Assembly (NCBI GenBank): GCA_034769895.1
Contig: CM068368.1
Location: forward strand, 339,907,076 to 339,971,075
Direction: 5' to 3'
Length of the DNA: 64,000 nucleotides
Source of the DNA: Magicicada septendecula
Lineage: Eukaryota; Arthropoda; Insecta; Hemiptera; Cicadidae
The notes under the pieces are model-generated. The model was not told where the DNA came from and searched no databases. It saw only the letters and a list, made by a program, of their open reading frames with translations. This document shows, one piece after another, positions 1 to 11,045 of the stretch (the stretch's first letter is position 1; each line of letters opens with the position of its first letter). A program made the translations under genes and the position numbers.

Positions 1-841
1 TATTTTTGTATAAATATTTTATTGGAAAAAAATAAAAAACTTATGAACATAAATTCCCTGTACCTTTTTATTTTTGCAAAATTCGTAATATGTAAACAAT
101 AATTTCCATCAGATCATTTTTTAACTTTTCATACAGTGTCATCAACTGTTTCTGTCCATTTAATAATACAAAATAAAATGTTTTATTTAAATAACCTCAT
201 ACAGACTTACTTGTTTTATGGCAGTGTTAAAATCAAAATATTCAAGTACCACAGTTGTAGATAACATCATTCCCAAAATCTTATTCTATGTACAGCAATA
301 CTACTTTATACAAATGTTCTTAAAAGTATTTGTACTCTGATTCTGAGAATTAATGTTTTAATTTTTTATGTTTTAAATAATACTTTATTTTTTCAAGATT
401 TCAAAATATTTTATTCTTAAAAACTTTTAAAACATTTATTTATCAACTAAAACTTCCTCATACAAATAAGATCTTTACATATTATTATACATAAGTTACA
501 ATAATATAAAGAAATTATGTACTTACTATTATTCAAAGCTACCAAACCATATGTCTCTTTAATAAGGCTACTCATTTACCTGTGATACTAGAAACATTTG
601 ATTTAATAATTTTAAATTGTGTTTACAAACTAGCTACATATTTAAACAAAACATTGTATATACAAGATTTCCTGCAATATATTTGCACAAAGTCCACACT
701 ATTTTAAATAAAATGTGTACACACAAATTTTCATAGTTGTGGCTTCTATCTGTTGTAATCGATGGGTGTTATCTTAGGGTAGAAGAGTTGGAGGTGCTGC
801 AGTGTAGCGGCATAGGTTGGAACCTTCATTATGAAAATTGA
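1..841 (-). other. Probable aquaporin 3' UTR, running off the window
   Basis: AT-rich sequence downstream of the exon 6 stop. Several minus-strand AATAAA hexamers occur (for example at 389-384, 187-182 and 23-18), so the transcript may end here or just beyond the window edge. No other coding signal is visible. Confidence 0.5.
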
Positions 842-883
842 TCAAGCAAGTCCGTCTTCACTCTTACCATCCAATCGCTTCAG
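842..883 (-). CDS. Aquaporin terminal coding exon 6 (residues 253-265)
   Basis: Acceptor TTCCCAG|CTG, then 13 codons [13 protein letters not shown] and TGA at 844-842. It was found by looking for the conserved insect tail, since exon 5 ends EEKE in phase 0 and PRIP-class tails read roughly EEKELRRLDGK. The reading frame is too short to find by length. The residue match plus acceptor and phase agreement make it convincing, though not proven without a transcript. Confidence 0.8.
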   Translation of the reverse strand: MKRLDGKSEDGLA

Positions 884-3800
884 CTGGGAATATACCAAAA
901 CATATTAATTTCATAATGTTCTAACAAATTTCTTTTTGTATATTAATTATATATTTATTCAATTAATTAAATATTTCTATAAAGCTATTACCATATTACT
1001 TTAAATATGAAGATAACCTTTTCCGAATTTAAAATTTGTACTTGAAAAGTGAAATGGTACTGAACAAATGAACTCTTTAAGGACTCTGAAAATGCAGATA
1101 TGTTCAAGGATGAGAGGTGATATTAATTTGACTTCATTACCACCAAATTCTCTGCAGACTGTAACTTTCTATTTATTATGGAAACAACACTATTTTTTTG
1201 GCACAACATTTATTTCAACACTGCTATGGTTTCCATCAATTCTAGAATGTGTCAGCATTATTGGCTAGGCTGAGACACACTTGTAGAATGTGTAAATATC
1301 TAGCAGTGTCAGGAACTGTGTATCAAAAAGTAGTATTAATAATCAAAACAAAAAACTATACAAGGATATTTTGTGTTTGATTCCATTAACTAACAATTGC
1401 CTGTCTTGACTGGTCTAAATCCTAATTCTAATACAGACTTTTTTTTATTAAAGTATCAGATGAAAAAACTCAGTTTTCACCTGATTCATAATATGGTAAC
1501 AACTTTTTATGTCCACATACAACATCTGAATTTTTTGTTAACATTTAATAATACACGTAATAATAACAATTACTCAGTAAGCTGCTCAACTAAAAAAAAA
1601 ATACTCAGCAGGTGATATTAGTAACAATGAGGCTACATTATGGCCTCATAAAAATCCTTATATGTAAGTTTGTACAGCACATAAGGGGGATAATGAAGCA
1701 GCGACTGATAATAATGTAATGTGGTTTAACTTCCCCTGTGGCCAGGTACCAGTCAGGGTCTTCTGAATACGGAGCTGGTTGTTGTTGGTGGGTGAAATAC
1801 TGAACCAGATAAATCTGGTCACCACTGTCCTTCGACACACCACTTATGATATGAGGACTCTCATAACTCTGCCACCCATGCCCTGACTACATTATTGTGT
1901 TAACACAGAATAATTATGATATAAAAATTTCAAAATATAATTAAACCCTATGTACTATTAATACTTCTAATTTGAAGAGGTCAATTCTTCATCTCAAACT
2001 AAAAAGATAACACTACCCACTGTAATATAAAATAAACAGCAAGTATTTTCTCTTTGACGGCCTTTTCATATAATGTACCAAAATGGGTGACTTGAAATAA
2101 GTGAAACAATAGAGTTGTACACATTTTCTTGGCTGTAAATGTTATTGTGTTGTAACAGTGTAATTTATGATATTAATGTTATTAAATAAATAATAACTGA
2201 AATATAAAATTACTAATATCCAATATAATAAATTTATTATCTAAACTGAAATTATATTAATTCATTAAAAGTTATAAAACCACATAAATAATAAATACAT
2301 AGAAAATTAATTTAATTTTTTCAATTCAATAATATAGTCTGATTTTTAAATATATATTTTGTAGCCTACTCTTAGTGAAACTTGCAGGTCAGTTAATATT
2401 GAAAGGCTGGCCTTGTTACTAGAACACCAAGATTATAGAAAATGATTTTATTATATTTGTTATGATTAAGTTACATAAGCGGATTAAGCTACTGAAGTTA
2501 CATAAACTAATTAAGTTTCACAGCAGGTAAGGTTAACTTTATTTTTATTGTATTTAATTACTATTGTTAATAATTCAATACTGATACTCAATTTTGGCAG
2601 TGAAAAACAGCACGGTTTTACTGGATTATTGTGTGAATTTGTTTTTGCTCTTCTAGACTTGAGATGGTGTTCTCCCAGACTAACTAATACGAATAAGTAA
2701 GTTCCTTATCAAATTTATTGAGTTAATTGAAGACGGCAATACACATTCTAAACATTTTATGATAATTACATATCTAGGGCACTTCACAATACATTTGATG
2801 CCAACAGATGCATAGGTTACTTACTGCTGGTATAAACACTATCAGTTAAGCCAACTTCTGGTGTAATCTGAAGACAATCCAAATTTGTAAGAGTAGAAAT
2901 GTTAATAGTTAATATTCATTACAGAAAATAACTGAGGTCTAGCTTCACTCACAACATATCCTCATTTTGGAAGAAAAAATAATTGAAAAAATAAACACAC
3001 CTTATTTGTATCTATGCAGTGCCAACAATTTAAAATTAAAGTACTATAAACATTATTGTGTGCTGAATCTATGTTGTACCAGCAAGATTTATTAGATTAC
3101 TCTTTGTGTAATTATCAGGCTCAACATCTTGAATTTTGGAAACATCTCTAGCAACTGTATCAGAATAGGTCTATAGTAGTATTTCTGTCAGTGGGTAGTG
3201 TCTTCATTAGTAAGAGATAAAGCTATTGACTAACAACACTATATTGTGTTACACTGAATAAGATAATCACTATATTAAGGCATTTATTTTCTAATCAGAA
3301 TGTTAGTATGTAATTAAATTTGTAGTATTAAAAAGGATGTAAATTCATGTAAAGAATTTAATAAAAAGAATTTACATTTACAATTAAAAAAGTGTATAAA
3401 CATAAAAAATTATGTAGAGTTAAAATAGTTGTAAAATAAACACTGTCATATGATTAGTTTATTCACTGATATTTACTCTAAACAGTATATAATATAGAAT
3501 AAATAGCTTTTTACACACACTGCTATCATGAAATGACACAATAAAAAATTGAATATATTATTTGAACTACATACTAGGAGCCTAAACATAGGAGTTTTAC
3601 CTTAGAGCCTGAACATATTACCTCAGAGCATATTAGCAGAAGTCTTCCTCCAACAAGAGCCCTGTTGGAGGAAGACTTCTGCTAATATGCTCTGAGGGAA
3701 TATGTTCAGGCTCTAAGGTAAAACTTTTACGTTTTTACCCATAAAAAATTTTGTGTTCCGAGTTGGTAGTGAATTAATTATATTTAGTTTTATATTATTA

Positions 3801-6800
3801 TAGGCCTATTATTGTCATTATTATCATTATTATTATGCAGTATTTACAATGTTAGATGCCTTTAACAAATAATATTATTAGTATATGTGTAGATTTTAAA
3901 TTACCATTCTACTACTACATAAAAATGCACTAACTATAAAAAATGTTAAGACTACTGGAAAAGCAGAAAAGCACAAAACAGGTTAATGTTGATTAACTTT
4001 GTTAGTTTTTTCATATTAAAAGTACATAAATTTTCAAATAAGTGTCCAAAGTGTCCAAAGCGCAAAGTTGGGGAAATTTTTGTTTGTTTGTTTGTTTGTT
4101 TCAAGTTTACCAGTTTTAATTACGAGACCGGATGGTCCGTAGTACCTCTTTCTCCTCAGCATGAACAGGGCTGTATTCAGCTGCAGGCGGTGCAGAGAAC
4201 AGGTGAGAGTACAATAGACCAGCAGCAACACCACCATTTGCAGGGCCTGCCCAGTATATCTGTTGAGTTGAACAAAAATAATTATAATGTACTTAACATT
4301 TCAACTTATATCTAGGGAACTAAATTGAAACATGGCTAAGTTTGCTAGCTTAACAAGTTTACTGTGTAAACAGGAATTCCTGCCCAGACAGACTTATGTT
4401 AAGTCAGGACTTGTAATTTTGCACTGCTGTGGCTGCTTGGGTCTGTTTGATTATTTTCCAGCAGCAATCAGTACGGTAAGCTTTATGGATTTAAAAAAGA
4501 GAATGTACAGTTAATAAATGAAAAAAACAATTAATATTGCTGTATACTATTAAATAGTAACTGTAACAACTACTGATTTACCTTAGAAGAAGAAATATAT
4601 TTAACAATTGTTAACAAGAAATTGTATTAGTAATGCCAGTAACAAGTAAAATAATATTTTGCATTATTATAATAAGTAGAAAGTGTGTAAGTATGAAAAA
4701 TTATTAAAAATTGGGATTTATAAGCAATATGGTTTTAAATATCTATGCATAGACTATACATAACCTTGTATGATCATAACTAATGTATATGCAAAACCAA
4801 TGTCTATATGGATCCAAAAATCTTCATGTAGAAGTAAGTGTGTATTGCCAGAGGATTATTAAAATAGCTACAAGTTTTATTATTTAAAATAAACTAATAT
4901 GATTTTCTTGAGAATTTCTTTCTGTATGAATTAAGGAACATGTCGTTGTTGTTGTCACCCTTTACAGCTTAGTCTAGAAGCCTGTTCCAGTCTCTATGGA
5001 AGTCATCCAACCATCGCTTACAGGGTCTACCCACGCTTCTCTTCCCCCCCTGGATTATAGTCAAGGGCTCTTCTTGAAAATCTAGTTGGATCCATTCTCT
5101 CTACATGTAACTGCCACTCCGTTTTGTACCGGAAGATTTTTTCATTTAAGCTTTCATCCTTGCCTAGCTCCATTCTAATATGATCGTTTCTGATAAGATC
5201 TCTCCTAGTACAATCCTTTACAGCCCTCAAGAAACTCATTTCCACTCATAAGAAACTTGTTCGTATTGTAATTACATTTTTTAAATGTCAAAATATTTAT
5301 GTGAATGTTTGATAACAGTATATTTATTTATGTGATGTTCTAAAAAACGCCCATGTAATCAAATTTTGCTTCTGTTAGGATTTACTGTAAATTTTACTGT
5401 GATGGTTTATCTAGTCGTAGACTAAATGTACAAAATGTAGGCTAATGTAACTATGATAGCTAAATAAATCTAGTTTCAGAGTTAAAAAAGTAGTCTGCAA
5501 AAAATACTCTTTAAGCAGAAGCAATATTTATTGTTAAGGTAGTTGTAAAACAGGAAGCATACCCAGTGGTTTTCCCAGCCAGATGCTACTACAGCTGAGC
5601 CAAATGATCGAGCAGGGTTCATGCTTGAGCCAGTGTAGTCAATCTAAACAAGCAGAATAGACAAGTCCATTAGTACGAAAATAAACAAAACAGAATCATT
5701 AAGAAATCAATAATGAAAAGACATAAATGTTTGCAGGATGGGCCTTAGCCATAAGTCCCTTGACAATAGAATTTATGCTTAGTTTCGTAGTAACTGTGAA
5801 TAGAGAAATAATGAAAGATTTTATACAGTTTGGTCATTAAGCAGACTCAGTTTAAAACAAGTTTGTCAATACTTTTACAAAATTTATTGTCATTGTAATA
5901 ATAAGTATATGGGCAATATAGAAATGATTAATATGCTTATAACGAGTGTTAATTGTGTGAATGTGTATGTGTGTATGTTACATAAGAAATAATAATACTT
6001 ATACACATGTATTTTTATTCTTATATTAATAACATATAATTATAATAGCTCATAAATACTATACCCCTGTTACATGTATATTTCTTATTATTTCTTATTT
6101 CTGATGATGGCAACAAATGTTGTCAGAACGTTGACATTAATACCTTAAATTGTGTGTAGTCAATGTCTGAACCTCACAAAACCTTTTATTGCTAGAAGCT
6201 ATCAAAAAATACATTTTAATCATGTAACATATAGCAAATGCTGTATATTTCTGAAATAATAAAATATATGAATTTCTAAATAAAACATATGTTGTAATAG
6301 TTAAAAAAATTGAAATTGTAAATTATTAAAAAATTGCAATATCTAAATATATCAATTTTACTTATACTAAATTCTTTAAAATAGGTACAACTAAAATAAA
6401 AGTATTATCATAAAAATAATATTCATTAGCTTCTTATAGAAGCAGAATTTCTTTTGTGTAAGAATTACACAAAATTCTTCTTTTGTTTCACAAAATTACA
6501 TCTGCTTTATGAGAGTTTCTGATAACTCAGATATATGTAATTCTTATATGATAAACCAGATAGATATTGGTTTATGATAGATACTATATGATAGACCAAT
6601 GCCAAATGGAGGAGGGAGGAAATGCATACTTACAGCAGCTAAATGGCCGAGTACAACAGTCAGACCAATAGCCATAGCAGCTGGGGCCTTAACATCAGTT
6701 TTGTTGGGGTCGCACACACCAAAGACAACCAGTACTAGGATGAAACCCAAGAAGAACTCAATACCAAGAGCCTGTGTCACTGTGAGGTCAGAGTGTACAG

Positions 6801-9800
6801 CTGTGTTACCAAGAGCACCCTGGTATGGCTCTGGGGTCAGTGCCTGTTGACATTTTTAACATAGAGTTACAATCAGAGTAGTAAATATAATTATACAATA
6901 AATAGGCCTACACTTTACTAAATTTCACAATGCTATAGTTTTATATAAAGATTTTACTAATGAGATGTAATAATTATTTAAATTTCCTGAATAATAAAAA
7001 AACATCTAATGATAAGTCAAAAAGTGAAGTAACTTAACTTGTATTTGTTTTAGCAACTATAATTAATTATTATCATATTTACAATTCTCATATTTTCTCT
7101 ATTATCAGTACTAAATTTTGTATAATAAAGAGCACTTACTTTCTCTTTACCAATAATTACAATTTTTCAGAATGAGTGGTTCCCTAGTTTTGGCTGTACA
7201 CCCAGACGATGAGAACTGATTTGTAATAAAAGTGGAAGACAGAATCACATATAAAAGTGTAGTGTTACATTTTATAAATATTAAACATAGTGTTAACAAG
7301 AACTTTTCTTAAAACAGTTTACAATTTGCTTAACAATCGGTATGTTTTAGTGCTTAAATGAAAAAAAAATATAACTCACTAACAAAAATTCCTTCTGGTT
7401 CAGGTCATTTCGCTTCCAGAAATATACTTCTGTGATTATAATTAATTTTAAATCAATAATGTTTCATTTCCCAAAACATGAAAAGTTGTGAAAATACTTT
7501 TATACGGTACCGTCAGGTAGAAAAAAAATAATAACAAACGGGTGAGAACCTGTTTGAATATGTTCACACAAAAGACTTTTACGTAAAATTACATCCTTGC
7601 AATAGGAAAGTAAAAAGAAATTTGTTTGAGTGTGTGTTTGTAATGTAGAAGCTTGGATAGGGTGAAATTAAATTATACTGTTTACTTCCATCATCTCGCG
7701 TAATGTGTATAAGAGATCTGATTTAAATAACAACAAAGGTGTACTCGTATTGAATGAGGTGGTCTGTTTTTAGAGATGACCTATCGTTTGTTTTAGCGTG
7801 CAGACGTACCTTGACAGTGGCTGATCCGCCGATAGCTCCCAAGCACTGGGCGACAACATAAAGAACGGCCCTGATAATAGAAATACGACCTGCGGCAAGG
7901 AATCCAGCAGTCACTGCGGGGTTGATGTGGCATCCGCTTACATGTCCAAGTGTCTATAAACATTAAACCAATACACATAAGTCTGTAGGAAACCAAACAC
8001 ATTGACACACCGTAGCAACCAACAGCTAAAACTCAATATTTTTACCATTTTACGTACAAAGGGAACGTATGTGCGTATTATACTAAGTACATAAGTTGAA
8101 AGTCTAACCAGTTATAAACCAGTGTCGTCTTAGCCTAATATTATAAAGTATAAGCAAGCGATCGAGTATGCTATAGTGTACATAATGAGGTGTACATTGT
8201 AGGTACAGAACATAACTTGCAATATAAAATAATATAACAAAAGTTACAATTAACACCAGAAAGACCTCACACGCGCACGGTATACATTGTAAAGCAAGTA
8301 TGTATATTTTAGTAGGCTAAGTTGTTTTGTAAGAAATAGCCTTACATAAACAGAGGTTTAATGACCGCGTGTGTCTGTGCTCAAGATAAAAATTACCATA
8401 ATTGTTGTAAAGTTAAGCCTGTCATGATACTACACAGTACAACTATTAGGCGATTATAATTTTAATAATAGTTTTGGAAAAAATTATTTTATTTGCACTC
8501 ATGAGTAGAACGTACAAAAACACATACACATATGTAACAGTTATGAGAATCACATCTAGGGCCTACAGCCTACGATAATAAATAATAATTTTTGTAAATA
8601 AAACTAAATTTCGTATTAACGTTACTTAAACATGAGTGAGAAGTCGAGTGCTTTCGCAATGAATGCTCAACAGGATGACAGGAATAACGGACATTATCTG
8701 CTACTGTCGACGATATGGCGAGTGACTGACACAAATGTCGTCCTGGTGAGCTATTTTCAGTGCACAATTTTCACTTTCTTATCAGGGATGAACAAATAAC
8801 CATGACAAAATGCGAACAGTGTAATAAATTCAAGTACAGGGCATTCGTTTTTTGTACCATATTGAAGTCACAGCCTTGCTGCTAAAGAAGAACGTCACAA
8901 TGGAAGCTACATTTGGTATTAGTAAGAAATCAATAAAAAGTGGTTGTTGCCAGCTGAATTTACCTAGCATCATTTAGGTAAGACGGGGTTCAATAAAGAT
9001 TAATAGCCTATTCGTATACTGAAGATAGAAAGTCAACCTTGTACATGCACACAGGAAGGATTGGATTAAGTTAGGTATTACAGCCTAGTTGTGGTATTTT
9101 CACACCACAAAGTTTATGAAGAATAAACAAATTTAAAATTTTTTTTTGCTTTTCGTTCTCTTCAATTTTGATTTAAAATTCTACCGAGGTTACTGCATAC
9201 CAGAGACAAAAAATTCCAACCGGAATCTACTAGTCAAAAACACCTGCTAATCGGAATCCAATTTTCGATTTATGCTAAAGCAAATAGAAGCCTCAGAGTT
9301 ATTTTCTTTTCAAACACAAACGGATATCGATTAAATTAACCTTTTCATAGGCGATAGTGAGATCTTTAAATATACAAGTTCTAGGAATACAACTATAATT
9401 TGAAATATTTATAAATCCTTACTGAAAGATATTTAACTTGCAAGAATCTGGCGAAAGCTCAGCAACTTGGTTAATACTTACAAGGTTAGAAACCATTAAA
9501 AGAATTATATAGGAACGAAAATCTGTCAGGAAATATACTTTCCTTCTTATCGAGTACTTGATATATTTATTTTAAAAATACATAAATTAAATGGACTGGA
9601 ATACTGTTATAAACTTTACAGTGCGTGATACGGTGGCACCGAAATTTGAACAACTGGTGAATAATTTGTTACTTTTACTTACTATATAAAATAATTCTGA
9701 TGCGGAACAGAATTATTTTAGAAAAACTTTATTATTCCGCGTCAGAATCATTTTATATAGGCTAGTTAGTGGTAACATCGAGCACGTCATGGACAAAAAA

Positions 9801-11036
9801 TTCAAACATTTGTTACTTTGATCTTCATTGTCTCTAAGAAACCTTGTGCAGGATTCAGTTACATAGAACATTCAAGCATTCTCTTCGTATGCACTTAAAA
9901 AATCAGTGTGCACTTTGTCTTCGCTGTTGAACAGGGAAGTATAAGCTGAAACGGGATCATGTCCCCAGTCACACTACCCCTTGCTAGCTATACAGATATT
10001 GGCATCACCGAGAGAGACAAGTCGTTTGAGATTATACTCGCATACGCATGCGTATTAACCTATAAGTTTATCTTAAGACACCTCGCTGTTTTTATTAAAC
10101 TATTGGCTATATTTGTGTTTAAAATTATACACACCTATACATTTATTACAGACTTAAGAATATGTATAATCAAGATCGAAAGTAAACGTAATTTATTACA
10201 ACAGGTCTCAAGAGTTCGTACAAATATGTGAATTTACTAGTATTTTCATTTTACTTAGTAACACCACCAAAATAATAGTATGGAGTACAGACTTCTTGCA
10301 TACAAATTAAACAAAATTTAAGCTCAATCACAATCTGGTCATGTGGTTGAAAAGTGAAACGATGCCAGACGATAGAACAAGACGTTACTGGGAATCGAAA
10401 CTTGAAGGGGGGCTGAAGATGTTTACTTGTTAATTACTAGGAGAAGATGTGTAGTTTCAGTTTTTAGGGTAGGTTTTGTTTGCAAATATTAAAGCAGTAA
10501 CAACATAACAAAGCAGGTAAACGTATTTAATATATTGTAACTCCTATGAAAATAGTTTAAACGTAAAAACCGTGGCTATTATTAAAACGTTTCCATTGAC
10601 AGTTTTAAGAGAAAAAAAAACTTAGACTGTTTTCAGACTTCTCAGAATGAATTTGGCCCCGTGCCTGTAGTTACTGTGAAAGACCTAGACTATGATAGAA
10701 TTTTTCACAGTTATGTTTTGTAATAGTTTTTGTAATTACCATATATTTTGTAATCGGTTTAATGTAGACGTGCAGGCTATATATGCGTATCTAATTTAAT
10801 TACAACTATTTATAAAATTCGGTAATTACCTGAACCATGGCCATGACGGTCAAACCGAATGTAAAGGCGATAAGTATGAAGTTAATTGGTTCACTCTGTG
10901 TGGCCAGGTTCATGACACTGAGGCAACCAAAGAAGTTGAGCATAAACGTGCCCAACGACTCGGCGACCAGTGCTCTGCCCAGGTTGTTCTTTTCACTTAA
11001 CTCTGACAGTCCAATTCTGTCCTTTACGACTGACAT
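842..11036 (-). CDS. Prip: Aquaporin, insect PRIP/DRIP-type water channel, six coding exons
   Basis: Plasma-membrane water channel of the MIP family. Exons (minus strand): 11036-10830, 7953-7810, 6843-6634, 5643-5563, 4259-4146 and 883-842, giving 69+48+70+27+38+13 = 265 residues, a usual length for the family. All five introns are GT-AG and phase 0. Six hydrophobic segments are visible. The first NPA is at residues 80-82 (CHINPAVT) and the second at 196-198 ([10 protein letters not shown]). Aligning to AQP1 numbering by distance from the NPA boxes puts F60, H184, S193 and R199 in the selectivity filter, an orthodox water-channel pattern. The FGVCD motif in TM4 and the tail [17 protein letters not shown] resemble insect PRIP. 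The PRIP versus DRIP assignment is from memory of the family and needs a phylogeny. The ATG at 11036 is the first in frame after a good splice acceptor, so the promoter lies further upstream. Confidence 0.9.
1638..1886 (-). other. Unassigned open frame within the last aquaporin intron
   Basis: Open for 82 codons between TAG at 1889-1887 and a stop at 1640-1638. The segment is richer in G+C than its surroundings and reads ...[19 protein letters not shown]..., then [13 protein letters not shown]. There is no obvious start codon, and I recognise no domain. It could be a repeat fragment, a cryptic exon or chance. Confidence 0.2.
3594..3724. repeat. Long near-perfect hairpin (62-bp arms, 7-nt loop)
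   Basis: Arms 3594-3655 and 3663-3724 are reverse complements with a single mismatch (a versus c in the 'catatt-a/c-cctcagag' stretch). The loop is agagccc. It lies in aquaporin intron 5, so a transcript would fold into a long double-stranded stem. Origin unknown: fold-back MITE, snap-back duplication or small-RNA precursor. Confidence 0.9.
4146..4259 (-). CDS. Aquaporin coding exon 5 (residues 215-252)
   Basis: Acceptor CAACAG|ATA. Encodes TM6 ([10 protein letters not shown]...) and the cytoplasmic tail up to HAEEKE. The donor GAG|GTACTA is weaker than the others. Without splicing the frame runs nine more codons to TAA at 4116-4118. Splicing to 883 is preferred because it restores the family-typical EEKE-LKRLDGK tail. 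Confidence 0.85.
4945..5250 (-). mobile_element. 5'-truncated LINE 3' end (reverse transcriptase C-terminal tail)
   Basis: The minus strand encodes [38 protein letters not shown] and then, after a one-base frameshift near 5027, [20 protein letters not shown] with a stop at 4971-4969. The pattern 'RT..H..RM....R.RAL.Y.P...R.RGRP.KRW' is the familiar C-terminal tail of insect non-LTR retrotransposon polyproteins. The 3' end carries an (AAC)n-like tail (gacaacaacaacgac). It is only about 300 bases, so a dead 5'-truncated insertion inside aquaporin intron 4 (4260-5562). Confidence 0.75.
5563..5643 (-). CDS. Aquaporin coding exon 4 (residues 188-214)
   Basis: This 27-codon exon is too short for ORF calling. 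Acceptor TTTAG|ATT, donor TGG|GTATGC. It encodes [15 protein letters not shown] and ends WENHW, that is, the second NPA half-helix (loop E) with filter residues S193 and R199 and the start of TM6. Confidence 0.92.
6101..6130 (+). other. Degenerate hammerhead-ribozyme-like motif
   Basis: CTGATGA is followed by a 6-7-bp stem (ggcaac / gttgtc) and then AGAAC where an active hammerhead would have GAAAC. Penelope-like elements and related retroelements are known to carry minimal hammerheads of this form. The core is broken here, so it is at most a relic. It lies in aquaporin intron 3 (5644-6633), where I see nothing else. Confidence 0.25.
6634..6843 (-). CDS. Aquaporin coding exon 3 (residues 118-187)
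   Basis: Acceptor CAACAG|GCA, donor GCT|GTAAGT. Encodes extracellular loop C, TM4 with [12 protein letters not shown] at its cytoplasmic end, and TM5 carrying the filter histidine H184 (VLGHLAA). Reading past the donor yields a spurious extension with no family similarity. Confidence 0.92.
6844..7809 (-). other. Aquaporin intron 2
   Basis: 966 bases, phase 0, AT-rich. No repeat, hairpin or coding segment that I can support. Confidence 0.75.
7810..7953 (-). CDS. Aquaporin coding exon 2 (residues 70-117)
   Basis: Acceptor TTTATAG|ACA, donor AAG|GTACGT. Encodes [15 protein letters not shown], the first NPA half-helix (loop B), followed by TM3 (about residues 90-112). It joins exons 1 and 3 in frame with no codon split. 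Confidence 0.92.
7954..10829 (-). other. Aquaporin intron 1
   Basis: 2,876 bases, phase 0. It holds an imperfect inverted repeat at 9682-9760 but no coding segment that I recognise. Open frames around 8570-8767 and 9959-10231 have no family features and no splice context. Confidence 0.75.
9682..9760. repeat. Imperfect inverted repeat, 26-bp arms
   Basis: Arms 9682-9707 and 9735-9760 are reverse complements at 24 of 26 positions (ctatataaaat...gcggaa), with a 27-nt loop. The size suits a MITE remnant or a pre-miRNA-sized hairpin. No target duplication is evident. Confidence 0.7.
10830..11036 (-). CDS. Aquaporin coding exon 1 (residues 1-69)
   Basis: Starts at the ATG of MSVVKDRIG and covers the cytoplasmic N-terminus, TM1 (about residues 21-43) and TM2 (about 51-69, including filter residue F60). 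It ends ...MVQ at a phase 0 donor reading CAG|GTAATT. An in-frame GTG upstream (11054) is discounted because a splice acceptor lies between it and the ATG. Confidence 0.9.
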
Positions 11037-11045
11037 TTTGTATCT
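11037..11045 (-). other. 5' UTR start of aquaporin exon 1 and its splice acceptor
   Basis: On the minus strand a pyrimidine-rich stretch ending GTGTTACAG lies directly before ATACAAA-ATG. This looks like a 3' splice site (AG at 11047-11046) leaving nine bases of 5' UTR. It implies at least one upstream non-coding, or alternative N-terminal, exon. Confidence 0.6.

Larger units (their letters stand above)
884..4145 (-). other. Aquaporin intron 5
   Basis: 3,262 bases, phase 0. It holds the long hairpin at 3594-3724, a (TTTG)n run at 4079-4100, and an unexplained 83-codon minus-strand open frame at 1638-1886. The remainder is AT-rich and unassigned. Confidence 0.65.

Noticed and set aside
4116-4259. 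Exon 5 read through to TAA at 4118-4116 as the aquaporin C-terminus
   Set aside because: It gives an untypical tail; splicing to 883-842 gives the family-typical one. Kept only as a possible retained-intron form.
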